Shown here one piece after another: positions 55,092-63,662 of a stretch of DNA of 64,000 nt; position 1 is the first letter of the stretch; every line of letters starts with the position of its first letter. The position numbers were made by a program, and so were the translations under genes. The DNA is from Desulfofustis limnaeus (lineage in GTDB: Bacteria; Desulfobacterota; Desulfobulbia; Desulfobulbales; Desulfocapsaceae), in assembly GCF_023169885.1 (NCBI RefSeq), contig NZ_AP025516.1, positions 1 through 64,000 of the forward strand, read 5' to 3'. The notes under the pieces were generated by a model that was not told the origin of the DNA, searched no databases, and was given only the letters and a program-made list of their open reading frames with translations.

Positions 55092-56011
55092 GGAAGCGCC
55101 TCCCTTTTGAGCCGGAGACGCGATCGGCTGTTGTCGGCAGGGGTGCGGAGGAGATCGCGGCCGTCGAAAGTTGTTTCGGGTTCAATGTCGAACAGGCCGA
55201 ACAGGGTCGGCATGAGGTCCATGGGTGAAGAGCGGCCGATTGCTTCAGCGTCCGGGAGTGTTGAGCGATAGCGTTGCGGCGCCCAGATGATCAAGGGGAG
55301 CCTGACCGTTTCATCTTGCAGGTGTGAGGTCTTCGACGGCGAAACACGACCGTCCCGGTCTTGTTCGGTATGAACTTCTCCGTGGTCGGCGGTAACAACG
55401 AGACATGTCGAGCGATGCAGGCCGCTTTTCTGAAGGTGATCCCAGAGCCGTCCGAACCACGCGTCGAAATCGGTGACCTCCTCCTGTTGAAGGCTTGGCT
55501 CACGAGGAGGCTCAACGTAATGATACCAGAGGAGGAAGGGTACCCCTTGCTGTTTTTGTCTGGCAAGCCAAAAGAGCGGATCGCCGTTGTCGGCCATGAC
55601 CGTGAGGCCGAGATGGGCATAGACGTCCTTGGTCATGAACGGTTGCAGACCGACAACGACGAAACCTCTGTCGGTCAATTGGTGAAGCGGGGTCATCACC
55701 GGTGGGTAAAGGGGCTGCCCCTGGGAAGGGATGTTGGATGGAAGAGACGAGAGGCCGGTAAGCAGGGAAACGATCGTGCTGCCGCTCCCCCCGGATTCGA
55801 CTCGATGCTCGGGCAACCGCAGGCCTCCCTGCGCGGCCGCGGCGGAGAGTCGAGGCATTTGTTGTTGGTTGACCAGAGCGCCCTGGAGTCCTTCGACGGT
55901 CAGGATGATGATCCCCGCGGCAGTCTGCCTCTCAATCTGTTTGATTGCCGACACGCTGACCAGGATGAACAGCGCCAGGGCCAGGCTAATGAAAAGGAAT
56001 CTCAAACGCAT
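55088..56011 (-). CDS. Membrane-anchored alkaline-phosphatase/sulfatase superfamily protein
   Basis: About 307 residues. One N-terminal membrane helix (about 5-24) precedes a periplasmic domain. It has the fold's outer marks: GIIILTVEGLQGALV, LLWYHYVEPP, CLVVTADHGEVH with the metal-binding Asp and His, and PLIIWAPQ. The nucleophile region (ESGGSGSTIVSLLTG) has the GS-T layout of sulfatase-type phosphotransferases. A preceding TTG (56020) is possible. It overlaps the VanZ-like gene by about 26 bases and the repeat-protein gene by four. Confidence 0.75.
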   Translation of the reverse strand: MRLRFLFISLALALFILVSVSAIKQIERQTAAGIIILTVEGLQGALVNQQQMPRLSAAAAQGGLRLPEHRVESGGSGSTIVSLLTGLSSLPSNIPSQGQPLYPPVMTPLHQLTDRGFVVVGLQPFMTKDVYAHLGLTVMADNGDPLFWLARQKQQGVPFLLWYHYVEPPREPSLQQEEVTDFDAWFGRLWDHLQKSGLHRSTCLVVTADHGEVHTEQDRDGRVSPSKTSHLQDETVRLPLIIWAPQRYRSTLPDAEAIGRSSPMDLMPTLFGLFDIEPETTFDGRDLLRTPADNSRSRLRLKREALP

Positions 56012-56813
56012 TGGTGGCAAATGGGTAGACGAGAAAAGCTGCCACGACCAGGTTCAGCACGAGCAGACCGTGCCGCCAGGCGGAGGTGTCGTCGCTGAGA
56101 TGACAGCACCAGAAGAAGACGATTCCGGCAACCGGGACAAACGGCCACAGCGGCATCACATTGTTCCGGTAGAAAACCAGCGGTATGACCAAAGCGATAA
56201 CCGTTACCAGGTGAAGAACGAGGAAGATTACGGCAGCTCTGGAGAGAGGGGCGGACGAAACCTCTTGCCGGTGGTTGGTGAAGAGGCCAAGCCCATGCCA
56301 GAGCAAGCTGCCGCCGGTGACAGACAAGCTGTTGACCAGCATGTCTCGCAGACCATAGGTTCTCTGTGGATGCAGCCCCTGCAGAAACTCGTCGTGAACC
56401 CCGAGCAGTGAGCCGAACAAGATGGAAGAGATCAGCAGGGCGCTTTTCCGCAGCCGGCGGGACATGGTGTAGCGGATCAGCAGGGACAAGAGCAGATACT
56501 GGAAGAGATGGATGCGTTTGACGCTGAAATTCGGATCGGGGACTGACAGCGCCAGGAGGCAGAGCGCCAGGCCGGCGACGAGCAGAGGCCAGTTGGCTGC
56601 GGCTAGCGACATCTTTCCGGAGAAACCACGCCACAGCACCGCCAGCAGAAGGACGGGCAACAGAAACGGAGCGAGGGCAATAAAGGTACCGCCGAGTGTT
56701 TCGTTGATGTGCTGGTAGAGGGGGAAAAGGTTGACGAAGCCGAGCACCGTCAGCACGCAGCCGGTGTAGAGAACGAGCACGGCGGCGGAGCCTGGGAGCC
56801 GGTCGGCGTCCAT
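55986..56813 (-). CDS. VanZ-like membrane protein
   Basis: About 275 residues, chosen from an ATG with GGAG eight bases upstream. Hydrophobic segments run throughout. The VanZ core is IHLFQYLLLSLLIRYTM, then ISSILFGSLLGVHDEFLQGLHPQRTYGLRDMLVNSLSVTGGSLLW, with the conserved DE-Q-hR--D--N-G pattern. Extra C-terminal helices make it longer than basic VanZ. It heads a three-gene overlapping operon. VanZ confers low teicoplanin resistance in enterococci, but the biochemical role is unknown. Confidence 0.78.
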   Translation of the reverse strand: MDADRLPGSAAVLVLYTGCVLTVLGFVNLFPLYQHINETLGGTFIALAPFLLPVLLLAVLWRGFSGKMSLAAANWPLLVAGLALCLLALSVPDPNFSVKRIHLFQYLLLSLLIRYTMSRRLRKSALLISSILFGSLLGVHDEFLQGLHPQRTYGLRDMLVNSLSVTGGSLLWHGLGLFTNHRQEVSSAPLSRAAVIFLVLHLVTVIALVIPLVFYRNNVMPLWPFVPVAGIVFFWCCHLSDDTSAWRHGLLVLNLVVAAFLVYPFATNAFEIPFH

Positions 56814-56903
56814 ATTCTGGCTCCTTGGAGTAATCATCCGCTGAATTTCTCATATTTGTGGGGATTTTTCAAGCGTGGTTCGGTCCAGCGGTGGCCGCGC
56901 TTC

Positions 56904-57896
56904 TCAGGAGCAACGGCCTGCCTGGACGCGCAGTGATGAGCAGTGATCAGACGTGCGGTCCAGAATCAAGCGGGCCGCTTTGTCAGCGGTTAGCAACCGA
57001 GTATCCTGGAAGAAATCGTAGCATTGTTGGAGGGAGAGGTTATTTACCAGACGAATCGTATCGAATTCGTTTTGCGTGTGCGGATAGCGTGAATCGGACT
57101 GCAGCTCTTCCTCTTTGCCGATCAGTTTGGCATAAATGAAGGCCCGGGCGCAGAAGAGCTGCCACCGTTCTTTGGCCACCTGCTCGGCGCGCAGGTAAGC
57201 AATGGTCAGTTGATCGCCGGGACTGAAAAGCATACCGTTGTGATGGCCGAGCTTCTCCAGAATCTGGCGATCGATAGAGTAGATCCTGAGTTGCCACGAT
57301 GAGGGCAAGATACGGGAGAGGTGCCGGATCAGATGCAGGTGGATCGAACCTGCTTCCACGTAGATCTTCTTCCCCGGTTGCAGCAGTTTCGCCAGGGCCT
57401 TGGCGCGCATGGTGTCGCGTAGGATGAAGCGGGCTGCATCGGCCTTGGCGAAGTCATTCATGGTTTGCAGAATATGGTTGAAATCGGCTGTCCTGGTGGC
57501 TCTATAATAATCTATCAGACGACCGGTGGCCGTCCGTTCCGCCAGGTAGATGGCATGCTGTTCGGTGTTTGGGACAAGGTCTTGCGGCGTATTGCCGTCG
57601 GCTAAAAACCATTGCAGGGCAAGGAGCTGGTCGAGATAGGGTTCGACCTGCAGAATTTCTTTACCGCTTCGATGCAGCGATCGAAGCATCCGGTACTGCC
57701 GACGGACGAACAAGGGATACTCGATATCGAGCTCGGGCAGGTGTTCATCGATCGCTGTGGTCCCGTCCAAGACGTGTGAGAATTCGGGATGGGCCGGCTC
57801 CTCAAGGGCAATGACGTCGTGAACGTGCATGAACCGGGCGGAGAACGGAAGGGTCTCCAGGCGATGGGTGGAGAGGCAGATGGAAATGATATTCAT
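56904..57896 (-). CDS. Conserved-looking hypothetical protein
   Basis: 330 residues, no signal peptide or membrane helix. It starts MNIISICLSTHRLETLP and has an early His-rich stretch (FMHVHDVIALEEPAHPEFSHVLDG). An aromatic-acidic block (DIEYPLFVRRQYRMLRSLHRSGKEILQVEPY) and a central KKIYVEAGSIHLHLIRHL segment resemble the catalytic-looking pattern of TraB/ChaN-type proteins, where Glu and His residues bind metal. I do not recognise a named family. It has the same orientation as the VanZ operon but is separated by 90 bases. Confidence 0.65.
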   Translation of the reverse strand: MNIISICLSTHRLETLPFSARFMHVHDVIALEEPAHPEFSHVLDGTTAIDEHLPELDIEYPLFVRRQYRMLRSLHRSGKEILQVEPYLDQLLALQWFLADGNTPQDLVPNTEQHAIYLAERTATGRLIDYYRATRTADFNHILQTMNDFAKADAARFILRDTMRAKALAKLLQPGKKIYVEAGSIHLHLIRHLSRILPSSWQLRIYSIDRQILEKLGHHNGMLFSPGDQLTIAYLRAEQVAKERWQLFCARAFIYAKLIGKEEELQSDSRYPHTQNEFDTIRLVNNLSLQQCYDFFQDTRLLTADKAARLILDRTSDHCSSLRVQAGRCS

Positions 57897-58060
57897 GCCC
57901 AGACCATAAGCATGCTTTTATCAGACTCAATTAGCATGGTGGACGGGAAAAAAGCGGTCAAAACCGGCAAAGATGTCTACCGTATGCGTGAAGGGATCGC
58001 TGCCTGGAAGAGAAGTTGCGGCGGCGATTGATGAAATGAGGTGAACGCAAGGAGGTATCT

Positions 58061-58366
58061 ATGTCTGCCTATTGGGATCTTGATGGGGTTTTGCTGACCA
58101 CCAACCAAAGCGTTTTCGCCGCGGCCGGGAAGATCGGCGACCGACCGGAAGTGCCGCGGCCGGGAGATGAGGTGATCGTGGCCGGGGTAGACCGTGGCAT
58201 GCACAGCGTCCTTGTCCATCAGGTTGACTCGGCGGTTGGGGTCTGTCGAGGGGAAGCCCGTGGGCGCATCGGCGCGATAGCGGGCGGTAAGGCGCTTGAG
58301 CAAGGGAGCCTGGTCCAATTTTCGTGGAAAAAAATCGCCGGTATCCACCGTGGTGTCGGGAAATAA
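58061..58366 (+). CDS. Small hypothetical protein
   Basis: 101 residues starting MSAYWDLDGVLLTTNQSVFAAAG. A near-perfect ribosome-binding site (AAGGAGG, six to seven bases upstream) favours translation. The middle is a beta-rich stretch (GDEVIVAGVDRGMHSVLVHQVD) and the end is Gly-rich and basic. No family is recognised. A longer frame covers the same bases on the opposite strand, but it lacks such a site. It is followed closely by the QueG-like gene. Confidence 0.45.
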   Translation: MSAYWDLDGVLLTTNQSVFAAAGKIGDRPEVPRPGDEVIVAGVDRGMHSVLVHQVDSAVGVCRGEARGRIGAIAGGKALEQGSLVQFSWKKIAGIHRGVGK

Positions 58367-58409
58367 CAAGAAACGACGGAGTGGCGCGGGAGCCCTTCGC
58401 CAAGATGAC

Positions 58410-59198
58410 ATGGCCACACGGGAAAGAAAACTTGTTGAACTAGCTAAAACCAGGGGTGCATCGCTTGCCGGCATTGCTGCAATAAACCAGCTGTCGGGTT
58501 CGCCGTCGCAGATGGCGGCCCCGCTTCTTGCTCCGCATTCGGGCATCGACCCGACGGTGGATGGCAGTGTTGTGGCGATTGACAAACACCCACCGGAACG
58601 TGAGTCGGAAGGTTCAGTGCTGGTCATCGGATTGGAACATCCTGCCGATCGTCCTGATTTGGATTGGTGGGATGGCCGAGGAACAGCGGGGAACCGTCTT
58701 TTGATTGAAACCCTGGAACAGGTGCGAAAAGAGATTGAGTGTCGATTCGGGTGGGTGACGCGGCAGTTTCATTACTATGTGGAACGGGGCGGGATCTATC
58801 TCAAAGATGCAGCGGTGCTGGCTGGTCTTGGCTGCATCGGTAGAAACAATCTACTGGTGACTCCGGAGTATGGTCCCCGGGTGCGCTTGCGAGGGCTGTA
58901 TCTGGGTGTCGATCTTAGTCCAACCGGACCGTCGGCCTTCAATCCCTGTCGCGCCTGTTCGGCTCCTTGCCGGACGGTCTGTCCGGAACAGGCGCTGGAC
59001 GGTTGTTCATTCAGTCCTGCCGAAAGGAGGCACTTATCGGCCCTGCCCGCCGGAGATGGAGCATATAGCCGCAACGACTGCATGAGGCGTATGAAAAAGG
59101 ACGAGGCTGCCGGCAGCAGCAACGATACGTCGTCGAGCCGGCGAGTCACCTACTGTCGGCGCTGTGAACTGGTATGCCCCGTCGGTCGAACCGTATGA
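58410..59198 (+). CDS. QueG-like iron-sulfur protein without a HEAT domain
   Basis: About 262 residues. It has the epoxyqueuosine-reductase core: YVERGGIYLKDAAVLAGLGCIGRNNLLVTPEYGPRVRLRGLYLG, which lines a cobalamin pocket in QueG, then a ferredoxin-like motif CRACSAPCRTVCP and a second set CRRCELVCP. True QueG proteins are longer and carry C-terminal HEAT repeats, and here the gene ends right after the second cluster. It may be a short QueG paralogue or a cobalamin-linked electron-transfer protein. The start is uncertain; in-frame codons upstream begin at 58296. Confidence 0.72.
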   Translation: MATRERKLVELAKTRGASLAGIAAINQLSGSPSQMAAPLLAPHSGIDPTVDGSVVAIDKHPPERESEGSVLVIGLEHPADRPDLDWWDGRGTAGNRLLIETLEQVRKEIECRFGWVTRQFHYYVERGGIYLKDAAVLAGLGCIGRNNLLVTPEYGPRVRLRGLYLGVDLSPTGPSAFNPCRACSAPCRTVCPEQALDGCSFSPAERRHLSALPAGDGAYSRNDCMRRMKKDEAAGSSNDTSSSRRVTYCRRCELVCPVGRTV

Positions 59199-59298
59199 GA
59201 GAGAAATCCATGATGAGTACCGCTTGCTGGCGGCGAACCGAAGGCGCCAAACGAGCCGGTCACCGTCACACAATACTCTGGCCGCTAGGCGAGCGCTG

Positions 59299-59874
59299 AT
59301 GAAAAAGGGTCTGCTGGTATCATGCCTTGTCGTTTTGACCCACCTCCTTTTTGCCTGCCCGGCGCTAACGGAGATGTCGGAGACGCAAGCACTGCAAGCG
59401 TTGCGGACCGGTGCGGCGGTACTTTTCTTACGACACGCAACCGCTCCCGGGTTCGGTGATCCGCCCGGCTTGGTTATCGATGACTGCCAGACCCAACGAA
59501 ATCTTGCGGAGGATGGTCGAGAACAGGCCCGATTGGTCGGTTCGTTTCTGCGGCGGCAGGGGATCGAAACGGCGCTGGTCTACTCCAGCCAGTGGTGCCG
59601 ATGTCTGGAAACCGCCCGTTTGCTAGGTTTCGGTGCCGTGCGGGAATTGCCGGCGCTCAACTCCTTTTTTGCCAAACCGCAGCGTGGTCCTGAACAGACG
59701 AGACAGCTCGAAATGTTTTTGCAGGAGATAGCGTTCGGCCGGCCGATTATTCTGGTCACCCATCAGGTCAATATTACTGCGGCGACCGGCGTCTACCCCG
59801 CTTCAGGAGAGATGATCGTCTACCGACCCGCACCCGGGGGCGGCGGTACGGTGCTCGGTCGGTTTATCCCTTAA
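59299..59874 (+). CDS. Exported histidine phosphatase (phosphoglycerate-mutase fold)
   Basis: 191 residues from an ATG that opens a signal peptide (KKGLLVSCLVVLTHLLFACPALT). The catalytic motif LFLRHATAPG supplies the phosphorylated His, and ETARLLG and VTHQVNITAATG supply the second His and the phosphate pocket. The C-terminal strand EMIVYRPAPGGGG is typical of periplasmic histidine phosphatases. The substrate is unknown. Confidence 0.82.
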   Translation: MKKGLLVSCLVVLTHLLFACPALTEMSETQALQALRTGAAVLFLRHATAPGFGDPPGLVIDDCQTQRNLAEDGREQARLVGSFLRRQGIETALVYSSQWCRCLETARLLGFGAVRELPALNSFFAKPQRGPEQTRQLEMFLQEIAFGRPIILVTHQVNITAATGVYPASGEMIVYRPAPGGGGTVLGRFIP

Positions 59875-59941
59875 CAGATGGAATTTTTTTGGTAGTCGCG
59901 GAACCTGCTGTGACGCGTTCGCGTGCCGAAGAGAGGTGGTC

Positions 59942-60688
59942 ATGACCAAGGTCTTACTGGTAACTGGAGCGAGCCGCGGCATAGGTGCCGCTACCGCCGG
60001 GCTGGCCGCCGAGCGCGGGTATGCGGTCTGCGTCAATTATCTGCGGAACGGCCAAGCTGCCGAACGTGTTGTTGCCGACATTCGGAACGGGGGTGGACAA
60101 GCCATTGCTGTAGCGGCCGATGTGGCGAAAGAATCAGAGGTACAGAGGCTGTTCGCCACGATTGATGAACGTCTTGGCCGGGTAACTGCGTTGGTAAACA
60201 ACGCTGCCATCCTGGAGCGACAGAGCCGCGTCGAGGACATAACCGAGGAGCGATTGCAGCGGATCCTGGCCACCAATGTGGTGGGTCCGTTTCTCTGCGC
60301 CCGGGAGGCACTTCGGCGTATGTCGAGGAGACATGGGGGCAGCGGCGGGGCAATCGTTAATGTGTCTTCAGTCGCTGCGCGGCTCGGCAGCTCCGGGGAG
60401 TACGTGGATTATGCTGCGTCGAAAGGCGCCATCGATACCTTTACCATCGGATTGGCACGCGAGGTGGCGGATGAGGGCATTCGCGTCAATGCCGTCCGGC
60501 CTGGCTATATCTATACCGATATCCATGCCGCCGGTGGCGAGCCGGACCGGGTGGAGCGGGTCAAGGGGTCGCTGCCCATGCGGCGGGGCGGTCTGCCGCA
60601 GGAGGTGGCGCAGGCTATTGTCTGGCTCTTGTCGGAGGAAGCGTCTTTCGTCACCGGGGCTTTTATCGATCTCGCCGGCGGCATGTGA
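59942..60688 (+). CDS. Short-chain dehydrogenase/reductase
   Basis: 248 residues. The cofactor motif is TGASRGIG near residue 10, followed by NNAAIL, the catalytic Ser in NVSSVAARLG and YAASK (Tyr and Lys), and the RPGYIYT segment. Closest in look to FabG-like or sugar-alcohol SDRs, probably NADP-dependent (NYLRN after the second strand). The substrate cannot be told. GAGAGGTGG precedes the ATG at 59942. Confidence 0.88.
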   Translation: MTKVLLVTGASRGIGAATAGLAAERGYAVCVNYLRNGQAAERVVADIRNGGGQAIAVAADVAKESEVQRLFATIDERLGRVTALVNNAAILERQSRVEDITEERLQRILATNVVGPFLCAREALRRMSRRHGGSGGAIVNVSSVAARLGSSGEYVDYAASKGAIDTFTIGLAREVADEGIRVNAVRPGYIYTDIHAAGGEPDRVERVKGSLPMRRGGLPQEVAQAIVWLLSEEASFVTGAFIDLAGGM

Positions 60689-60756
60689 AGCAAAAATGCA
60701 GGTTGACGGGGTTTGCCGTCGGGGTCGGTGAACTGCCTGAGGAGGGGTCACGTGCC

Positions 60757-61428
60757 ATGGAAATAGTCTCTTCGATGCAACGGTATTACGAGAAACGAGC
60801 ACCGATGTATGATCGCTCCATGGGGTACGACGACCCGGTGGTACGGGCTGCTCTTCAGCCGGTCATCGAGCGAATGCAAGACCTGCTGCGCGGCCGAAAG
60901 GTGCTGGAAATCGCCTGTGGCCCTTGTTTCTGGAGCAGCCAGGTGAGCCAGGCGGTGCAATCGATCACCGCAACCGATTATAACCGAGCGACCTTGGCGA
61001 TGGCGCGTCGCAAACCGTTGGACTGGAACAAGATTACCCTGGTGGCAGCCGATGCTTATCACCTCCCGGTTCAGCCCGCGACCTTTGACGCCTGTGTGGC
61101 GGTTGATTGGTTCTCGCATGTTCCCCGTTCCCGTATCGCCTCTTTCCTAAGCGAGTTACATGACCGGCTGCGTGGCGGGGGGGTGGTGGTTTTGTGCGAC
61201 CGCCTGCCGCATGCCCATGAATCTCTGAGCGACTTTGACGAAGAGGGCAACCACCTGCAGCAACGGCTGTTACCGGATGGCTCGACCTATCACATCATCA
61301 AACATTTTTTCACCGATACCGAGTATATCGATATGTTCTCAGCGTACGCGACAGCTGTTGCGACCGAGCACTTTCCTCATTGTCGCCGCGTACTTGTCTG
61401 GTACCAGCTCGATGACACCGTGAAATAA
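60757..61428 (+). CDS. Class I SAM-dependent methyltransferase
   Basis: 223 residues from an ATG with GAGGAGGGG upstream; a GTG overlapping the SDR stop (60685) would add 24 residues. The SAM motif is VLEIACGPCFWS, then TDYNRATLAMARRK, ADAYHLPVQPATFDACVAVDWFSHV (motif II) and the LRGGGVVVLCD strand. It is a small-molecule methyltransferase by fold, with substrate unknown. It is probably read with the SDR gene. Confidence 0.82.
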   Translation: MEIVSSMQRYYEKRAPMYDRSMGYDDPVVRAALQPVIERMQDLLRGRKVLEIACGPCFWSSQVSQAVQSITATDYNRATLAMARRKPLDWNKITLVAADAYHLPVQPATFDACVAVDWFSHVPRSRIASFLSELHDRLRGGGVVVLCDRLPHAHESLSDFDEEGNHLQQRLLPDGSTYHIIKHFFTDTEYIDMFSAYATAVATEHFPHCRRVLVWYQLDDTVK

Positions 61429-61465
61429 AGGTTCCAGGGTGTTCACCTGCCGTTTTGCCCCAATC

Positions 61466-63052
61466 TCATCGTTGCTTGAAATAATCGCTGAGAAAGGCCT
61501 CGAAAGCCAGTTCGTCGCTTTGCTCCAGCTGGCGTTGTTTGGCGGTCGATACCCTGGCCATTTCCTGGAAGGCGTGGCGCCTTCGTTCCGGTAGAGGCTG
61601 GCTACGCATGGTCGTGAGGTGCTCGATGCTGCGTCTAAGAGCGTACGCTGCAAAGGATTGCCCGCTTGTGTGCATGGTCTTCAACATGGTGGCCGAAGGT
61701 GTTTGCTCCGGGTCCCGCACGGCCTGGCAGTTCCGTTCGAGTGAAGCGGTGTAAGGCCGCCGAGAGTCCTCTCCATCGAGCAGGCGGCAGAGCGGGCTCA
61801 TCGCGGCAAGGATTTCCTCGGCCCAGTCTCGCAGGGAAATGGTGCGCAGGCCTCGGCGAAGCAGCAAGCCGGGCTCCCGGCCGCGCTGGGCCACGTTCAG
61901 TTGGTTGTCGTTGATAGCCTGCCGTTCCTCATCGGTTATTGTCGGACTTGGTTGAAATAGACAGGTGAGCATAAAGGCCTCGATGAAACGAGCGGTATCG
62001 TCCTCAATGCCGATCGGGCAGTTCAGGTCCAGGTCCAGAGAGCGTAATTCCAGGTAGCGTACTCCGCGCCGTTGCAGGGCACGCAGTGGTCTTTCGCCCG
62101 GCTCGGCAACCTGTTTCGGCCTGACAGTGGAATAGAATTCGTTCTCTATCTGCAGGATGGAGGTGCTCAACTGGCGGAATTCGCCATTCACCTTGACACC
62201 GATTTTCTCATAGGCTGGATACGGGGTTGAAACAGCCCGATTCAGGGAGGAGACATAACCGGCCAGGGTCGTATCGTCGATGGCGAGCTGGGTCTGGTTC
62301 TCGCTTTTGTAGCCGATATCGCTCATCCGCAGTGAGGTTGCGTACGGATAATAGAGGGTGCAGTTGTCGAATTCGGCGAAGCCGGCCATCAGGTGCGGCC
62401 GGCTGGTGAAAAAGCGTTTGCAGACGGCCGGTGAAGACCCGAACAGATAGAGGATGAGCCAGCCCTGACGCTTGAGATTGCGCATCATGCCGAAGTAGTT
62501 TGCGGAGATGAAATCGGTCAGCTCGGACGAGTCTCCCTCGTCATGGTGCAGTGTTTCCCAGATCGGTGCAGGAACCGAGTAATTGAAGTGGATGCCGGCG
62601 ATGGATTGCATGGCTCGGCCGTAACGGTGCCACAGCCCGTGTCGGTAGATATGCTTGAATCGGCCGATATTTGAAGAGCCGTAACGGGCGATGGGAATTG
62701 ATTCATCGCCGTCGATTCCGCATGGCATGCTGGCGCCAAGCAACAATTCGTCGCCGAGTTGCTCATAGACGAACAGGTGTATGTCGCGCAGGTATTCAAG
62801 CGCGTCGTCGACCTCCAGATACGGCGGCGTGATGAACTCGAGCAGGGCCTCGGAATAGTCGGTGGTGATATGCGGATGGGTAAGCGCCGATCCGAGGGGC
62901 TTCGGGTGTGGTGTCTGAGCGATCAAACCATCTCTGGTGATGCGCAGGCTCTCTTTTTCGATGCCTTTGCGGCCTTCACGGAGCCGGGCCGGATCGATCC
63001 CATCGAGGAGCCTAGCGAGCCGTGGCAGCACCTGCTGCGGGTCAGCGGTCAT
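61466..63052 (-). CDS. gshA: Glutamate-cysteine ligase
   Basis: First enzyme of glutathione synthesis. 528 residues from the ATG at 63052, seven bases behind the gloA stop. It matches class I GshA: GRKGIEKESLRIT (metal-binding Glu), GSALTHPHITTDYSEALLEFITPP, then the SMPCGIDGDESIPIARYGSSNIGRFKHIYRHGL block and GIHFNYS. A gshB gene is not in the window. Its presence means this anaerobe likely makes at least gamma-glutamylcysteine. Confidence 0.94.
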   Translation of the reverse strand: MTADPQQVLPRLARLLDGIDPARLREGRKGIEKESLRITRDGLIAQTPHPKPLGSALTHPHITTDYSEALLEFITPPYLEVDDALEYLRDIHLFVYEQLGDELLLGASMPCGIDGDESIPIARYGSSNIGRFKHIYRHGLWHRYGRAMQSIAGIHFNYSVPAPIWETLHHDEGDSSELTDFISANYFGMMRNLKRQGWLILYLFGSSPAVCKRFFTSRPHLMAGFAEFDNCTLYYPYATSLRMSDIGYKSENQTQLAIDDTTLAGYVSSLNRAVSTPYPAYEKIGVKVNGEFRQLSTSILQIENEFYSTVRPKQVAEPGERPLRALQRRGVRYLELRSLDLDLNCPIGIEDDTARFIEAFMLTCLFQPSPTITDEERQAINDNQLNVAQRGREPGLLLRRGLRTISLRDWAEEILAAMSPLCRLLDGEDSRRPYTASLERNCQAVRDPEQTPSATMLKTMHTSGQSFAAYALRRSIEHLTTMRSQPLPERRRHAFQEMARVSTAKQRQLEQSDELAFEAFLSDYFKQR

Positions 63053-63059
63053 ACGCGTT

Positions 63060-63479
63060 TTACCATTTTCCCTTGTTCTCCATGGAGGCCCAGGGCTCGC
63101 GGACCTCGAGGGCATCACCTTCTTGCAGAAGTTCGATGGAAATCTGGTCCGGGGTGCGGATAAAGGCCATCCGCCCATCCCGCGGCGGACGGAGAATCGT
63201 CACCCCCTTATCCATGAGCATCTGACAATAGTCGTAGATGTTTTCCACACTGAAAGCCAGATGACCGAAATTGTCGCCGCCGCTATACGGGGTTTCGCGG
63301 TCCCAGTTGTGGGTCAGCTCGATTTCCGGTTCCCCCGGTGCTGTGGCCAGGAAGATAAGGGTAAACCTTCCTTCCGGGTATTCTTTGCGACGGGTTTCCA
63401 CCAAGCCGAGTTTCTCGGTGAAAAAAGAGACCGATTCGTCCACATCCCTGACCCGAATCATGGTATGCAAGTATCTCAT
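63060..63479 (-). CDS. gloA: Lactoylglutathione lyase (glyoxalase I)
   Basis: 139 residues of the VOC fold with two beta-alpha-beta-beta-beta modules. It starts MRYLHTMIRVRDVDESVSFFTEKLG, where the first His is a metal ligand. ELTHNWD gives the Glu, FGHLAFSVENI the second His and ISIELLQEG the second Glu. It detoxifies methylglyoxal with glutathione. It is adjacent to gshA in one operon, which supplies its thiol. Confidence 0.93.
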   Translation of the reverse strand: MRYLHTMIRVRDVDESVSFFTEKLGLVETRRKEYPEGRFTLIFLATAPGEPEIELTHNWDRETPYSGGDNFGHLAFSVENIYDYCQMLMDKGVTILRPPRDGRMAFIRTPDQISIELLQEGDALEVREPWASMENKGKW

Positions 63480-63662
63480 CGTTCTTCCCTTTTCTGTGCG
63501 CTCGTTTTTGCCGCTGACACGGTATGAGCAATGGTGCCGCAGGGGCTGCTCGCGGCTGAGAGGCGCACGAAACGGTAGTACAAACGAGCTTCTGTGCTCC
63601 GCTCCGGGGTCGGTCCTTCAGCGGCAACGTGCGAGCCGTTTCCGATAGGTGAACGGTACCGC

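Noticed and set aside
57977-58627. 216-codon minus-strand frame opposite the small gene at 58061
   Set aside because: It overlaps both the small gene and the QueG-like gene, and its product is low-complexity without motifs.
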